Shown in pieces: positions 4,784-5,585 of a stretch of 5,585 nt of DNA. Numbering within the stretch: position 1 is the first letter of the stretch; each line of letters begins with the position of its first letter. The notes under the pieces are model-generated. The model searched no databases. It was not told where the DNA came from and worked only from the letters and a program-made list of their open reading frames with translations. This DNA comes from Anaerolineales bacterium (lineage in GTDB: Bacteria; Chloroflexota; Anaerolineae; Promineifilales; Promineifilaceae): positions 1-5,585 of the forward strand of contig JAGQGA010000388.1 in assembly GCA_020432595.1 (NCBI GenBank), written 5' to 3'. The translations under genes and the position numbers were made by a program.

Positions 4784-5585
4784 CCTGATCCCAACGGGCG
4801 GGAATGTTGACGTAGGTGCGGTTGGGTTCGGCGTAGGTGTCCATATCGGCCGTTTGGTAGATGTAGGTTCCGTCCTGGTGGCTGGTGAAGCCGCCGGGGT
4901 TGCCATCTTTATCCAAAACAACCAAATTCATGCGGCTAATGAAGCGGCCACCGAGGTCGTTGAGGTCTTCCATGGCTCGTTTGCCAGCCTCCTCCACCGA
5001 CATCCCCATTTTCATGTAAAAAACGACGCTGTGGGCGGTGCAGGCGCGAATTGCCATTTCGCCCATGCCGGTGCAGGCGGCGGCTCCATACCGGTTGTCG
5101 GCGTAGTTGCCCGCGCCGATGATGGGAGAGTCACCCAGCCGGCCAGGATATTTCCAGGCCCAGCCGCTGGTGCTAACCCCGGCACAAATGTCGCCGTGGC
5201 TGTCTTTTGCCAAAAAGTTGACCGTGCCATAGGTGCGCTGGGGATCTGTTGCCAGCTTGACCCACTCGTACAGGTCGCTGCGCTGAGCCAGGTTGTCAAA
5301 GACCTCGGTGGGCATGTCACGCTTGAGCCGTTCCTCGCGGAAGGCCATAATCTCCTCACGCACCAGGTCATCAGCACGTTCATGCCCCATTTCGGCGGCA
5401 AACCGTTCAGCTCCTTCCCCGGCTAAAAAGACGTGGGGGAGCTTTTCCATGACCTGCCGGGCGACGGTGATGGCGTAGAGGTAGCCACGCATGGCTCCAA
5501 CCGCGCCGCTTTCGAGCGAACGGCCGTTCATGATACTGGCATCCAACTCCAACTCCCCCAAAATGTTGGGGTAGCTGTTATAGCC
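4776..5585 (-). CDS. N4-(beta-N-acetylglucosaminyl)-L-asparaginase family Ntn hydrolase (5' end outside window)
   Basis: A type-2 asparaginase (peptidase family T2) that cleaves an amide on asparagine, classically the GlcNAc-Asn bond, after the precursor cuts itself to expose an N-terminal threonine. The frame is open to the window edge, starting GYNSYPNILGELELDASIMNG, which is the internal family motif rather than an N-terminus; the TTG at 5559-5561 is not a true start. About 30 residues are probably missing. The nucleophile is the Thr of YGTVNF (codon 5223-5225). The other active-site residues fall at the spacings of the Flavobacterium enzyme: Thr +18 (5169-5171), Arg +28 (5139-5141), Asp +31 in GRLGDSPIIGAG (5130-5132) and Thr-Gly +51 in CTGMGE (5067-5072). 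The residue before the nucleophile is Gly, whereas the Flavobacterium enzyme has Asp. Whether the protein is secreted cannot be seen. It converges on the DUF917 gene and shares its terminator. Confidence 0.93.
   Translation of the reverse strand, partial: GYNSYPNILGELELDASIMNGRSLESGAVGAMRGYLYAITVARQVMEKLPHVFLAGEGAERFAAEMGHERADDLVREEIMAFREERLKRDMPTEVFDNLAQRSDLYEWVKLATDPQRTYGTVNFLAKDSHGDICAGVSTSGWAWKYPGRLGDSPIIGAGNYADNRYGAAACTGMGEMAIRACTAHSVVFYMKMGMSVEEAGKRAMEDLNDLGGRFISRMNLVVLDKDGNPGGFTSHQDGTYIYQTADMDTYAEPNRTYVNIPARWDQEK

Larger units (their letters stand above)
403..5528. repeat. Highly iterated palindrome AACGGCCGTT (14 copies incl. variants)
   Basis: Perfect copies start at 403, 864, 1050, 1304, 2281, 2779, 3080, 4618 and 5519. 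Variants keeping the right half CGGCCGTT start at 676 (GG..), 2103 and 2471 (GA..), 4279 and 4845 (AT..). Some perfect copies are longer palindromes, such as AGAAACGGCCGTTTCT at 861-876 and AAAACGGCCGTTTT at 401-414. An 8-mer such as CGGCCGTT would be expected well under once in a window this size. Every copy is inside a gene, in both gene orientations. They are read in several frames, giving NGR (five plus genes or the minus strand), TAV or RP, so protein motifs do not explain them. The pattern resembles the HIP1 palindrome of cyanobacteria, but the sequence differs. Confidence 0.85.

Noticed and set aside
4854..5426. Open frame on the plus strand opposite the asparaginase gene
   Set aside because: The opposite strand carries the full T2 active-site set at correct spacing; this frame has no family pattern and is a shadow.
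1..5585. tRNA, rRNA, riboswitch or other structured RNA genes
   Set aside because: The gaps are short, and no cloverleaf, rRNA segment or riboswitch core was recognised in them.

Overview
The window is a bacterial chromosomal segment of moderately high GC with short intergenic gaps and genes on both strands. It most resembles a member of the Chloroflexota (Anaerolineae-like). That is an inference from gene content, codon style and a very frequent palindrome, AACGGCCGTT; no taxonomic marker gene is present.

Layout. Positions 1-43 look like the end of a dispersed intergenic repeat. They are followed by the C-terminal ATP-binding part of a sensor histidine kinase (124-648, +) that lacks its phospho-acceptor histidine region and is probably a remnant. 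Converging on it, 8 bases away, is a crotonase-fold enoyl-CoA hydratase/isomerase gene (657-1445, -). The divergent gap 1446-1628 holds two related hairpins facing each other (1471-1545), a typical dispersed paired-hairpin repeat. An apparent three-gene operon on the + strand follows: a LURP-one-related/YxjI-type protein (1629-2123), a short HyuA-type hydantoinase/oxoprolinase ATPase (2120-3640, ATGA overlap with the gene before) and a DUF917 protein (3646-4734, 5-base gap). The operon ends at a hairpin plus T-run (4717-4783) shared with the convergent, 5'-incomplete gene for an N4-(beta-N-acetylglucosaminyl)-L-asparaginase-type Ntn hydrolase (4776-5585, -).

How they work together. HyuA-like ATPases and DUF917 proteins often occur side by side or fused, so the pair probably acts jointly on a cyclic amide or related substrate such as a hydantoin or 5-oxoproline. 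The substrate cannot be read from the sequence. The asparaginase also cleaves an amide, giving the right-hand half a nitrogen-salvage flavour, but it is transcribed separately. The crotonase belongs to acyl-CoA metabolism and has no visible link to the rest.

The most unusual signal is not a gene. It is the highly iterated palindrome AACGGCCGTT (nine perfect copies plus five one-sided variants in 5.6 kb), all inside coding sequence on both strands. Several copies sit where the local sequence switches from G-rich to C-rich.
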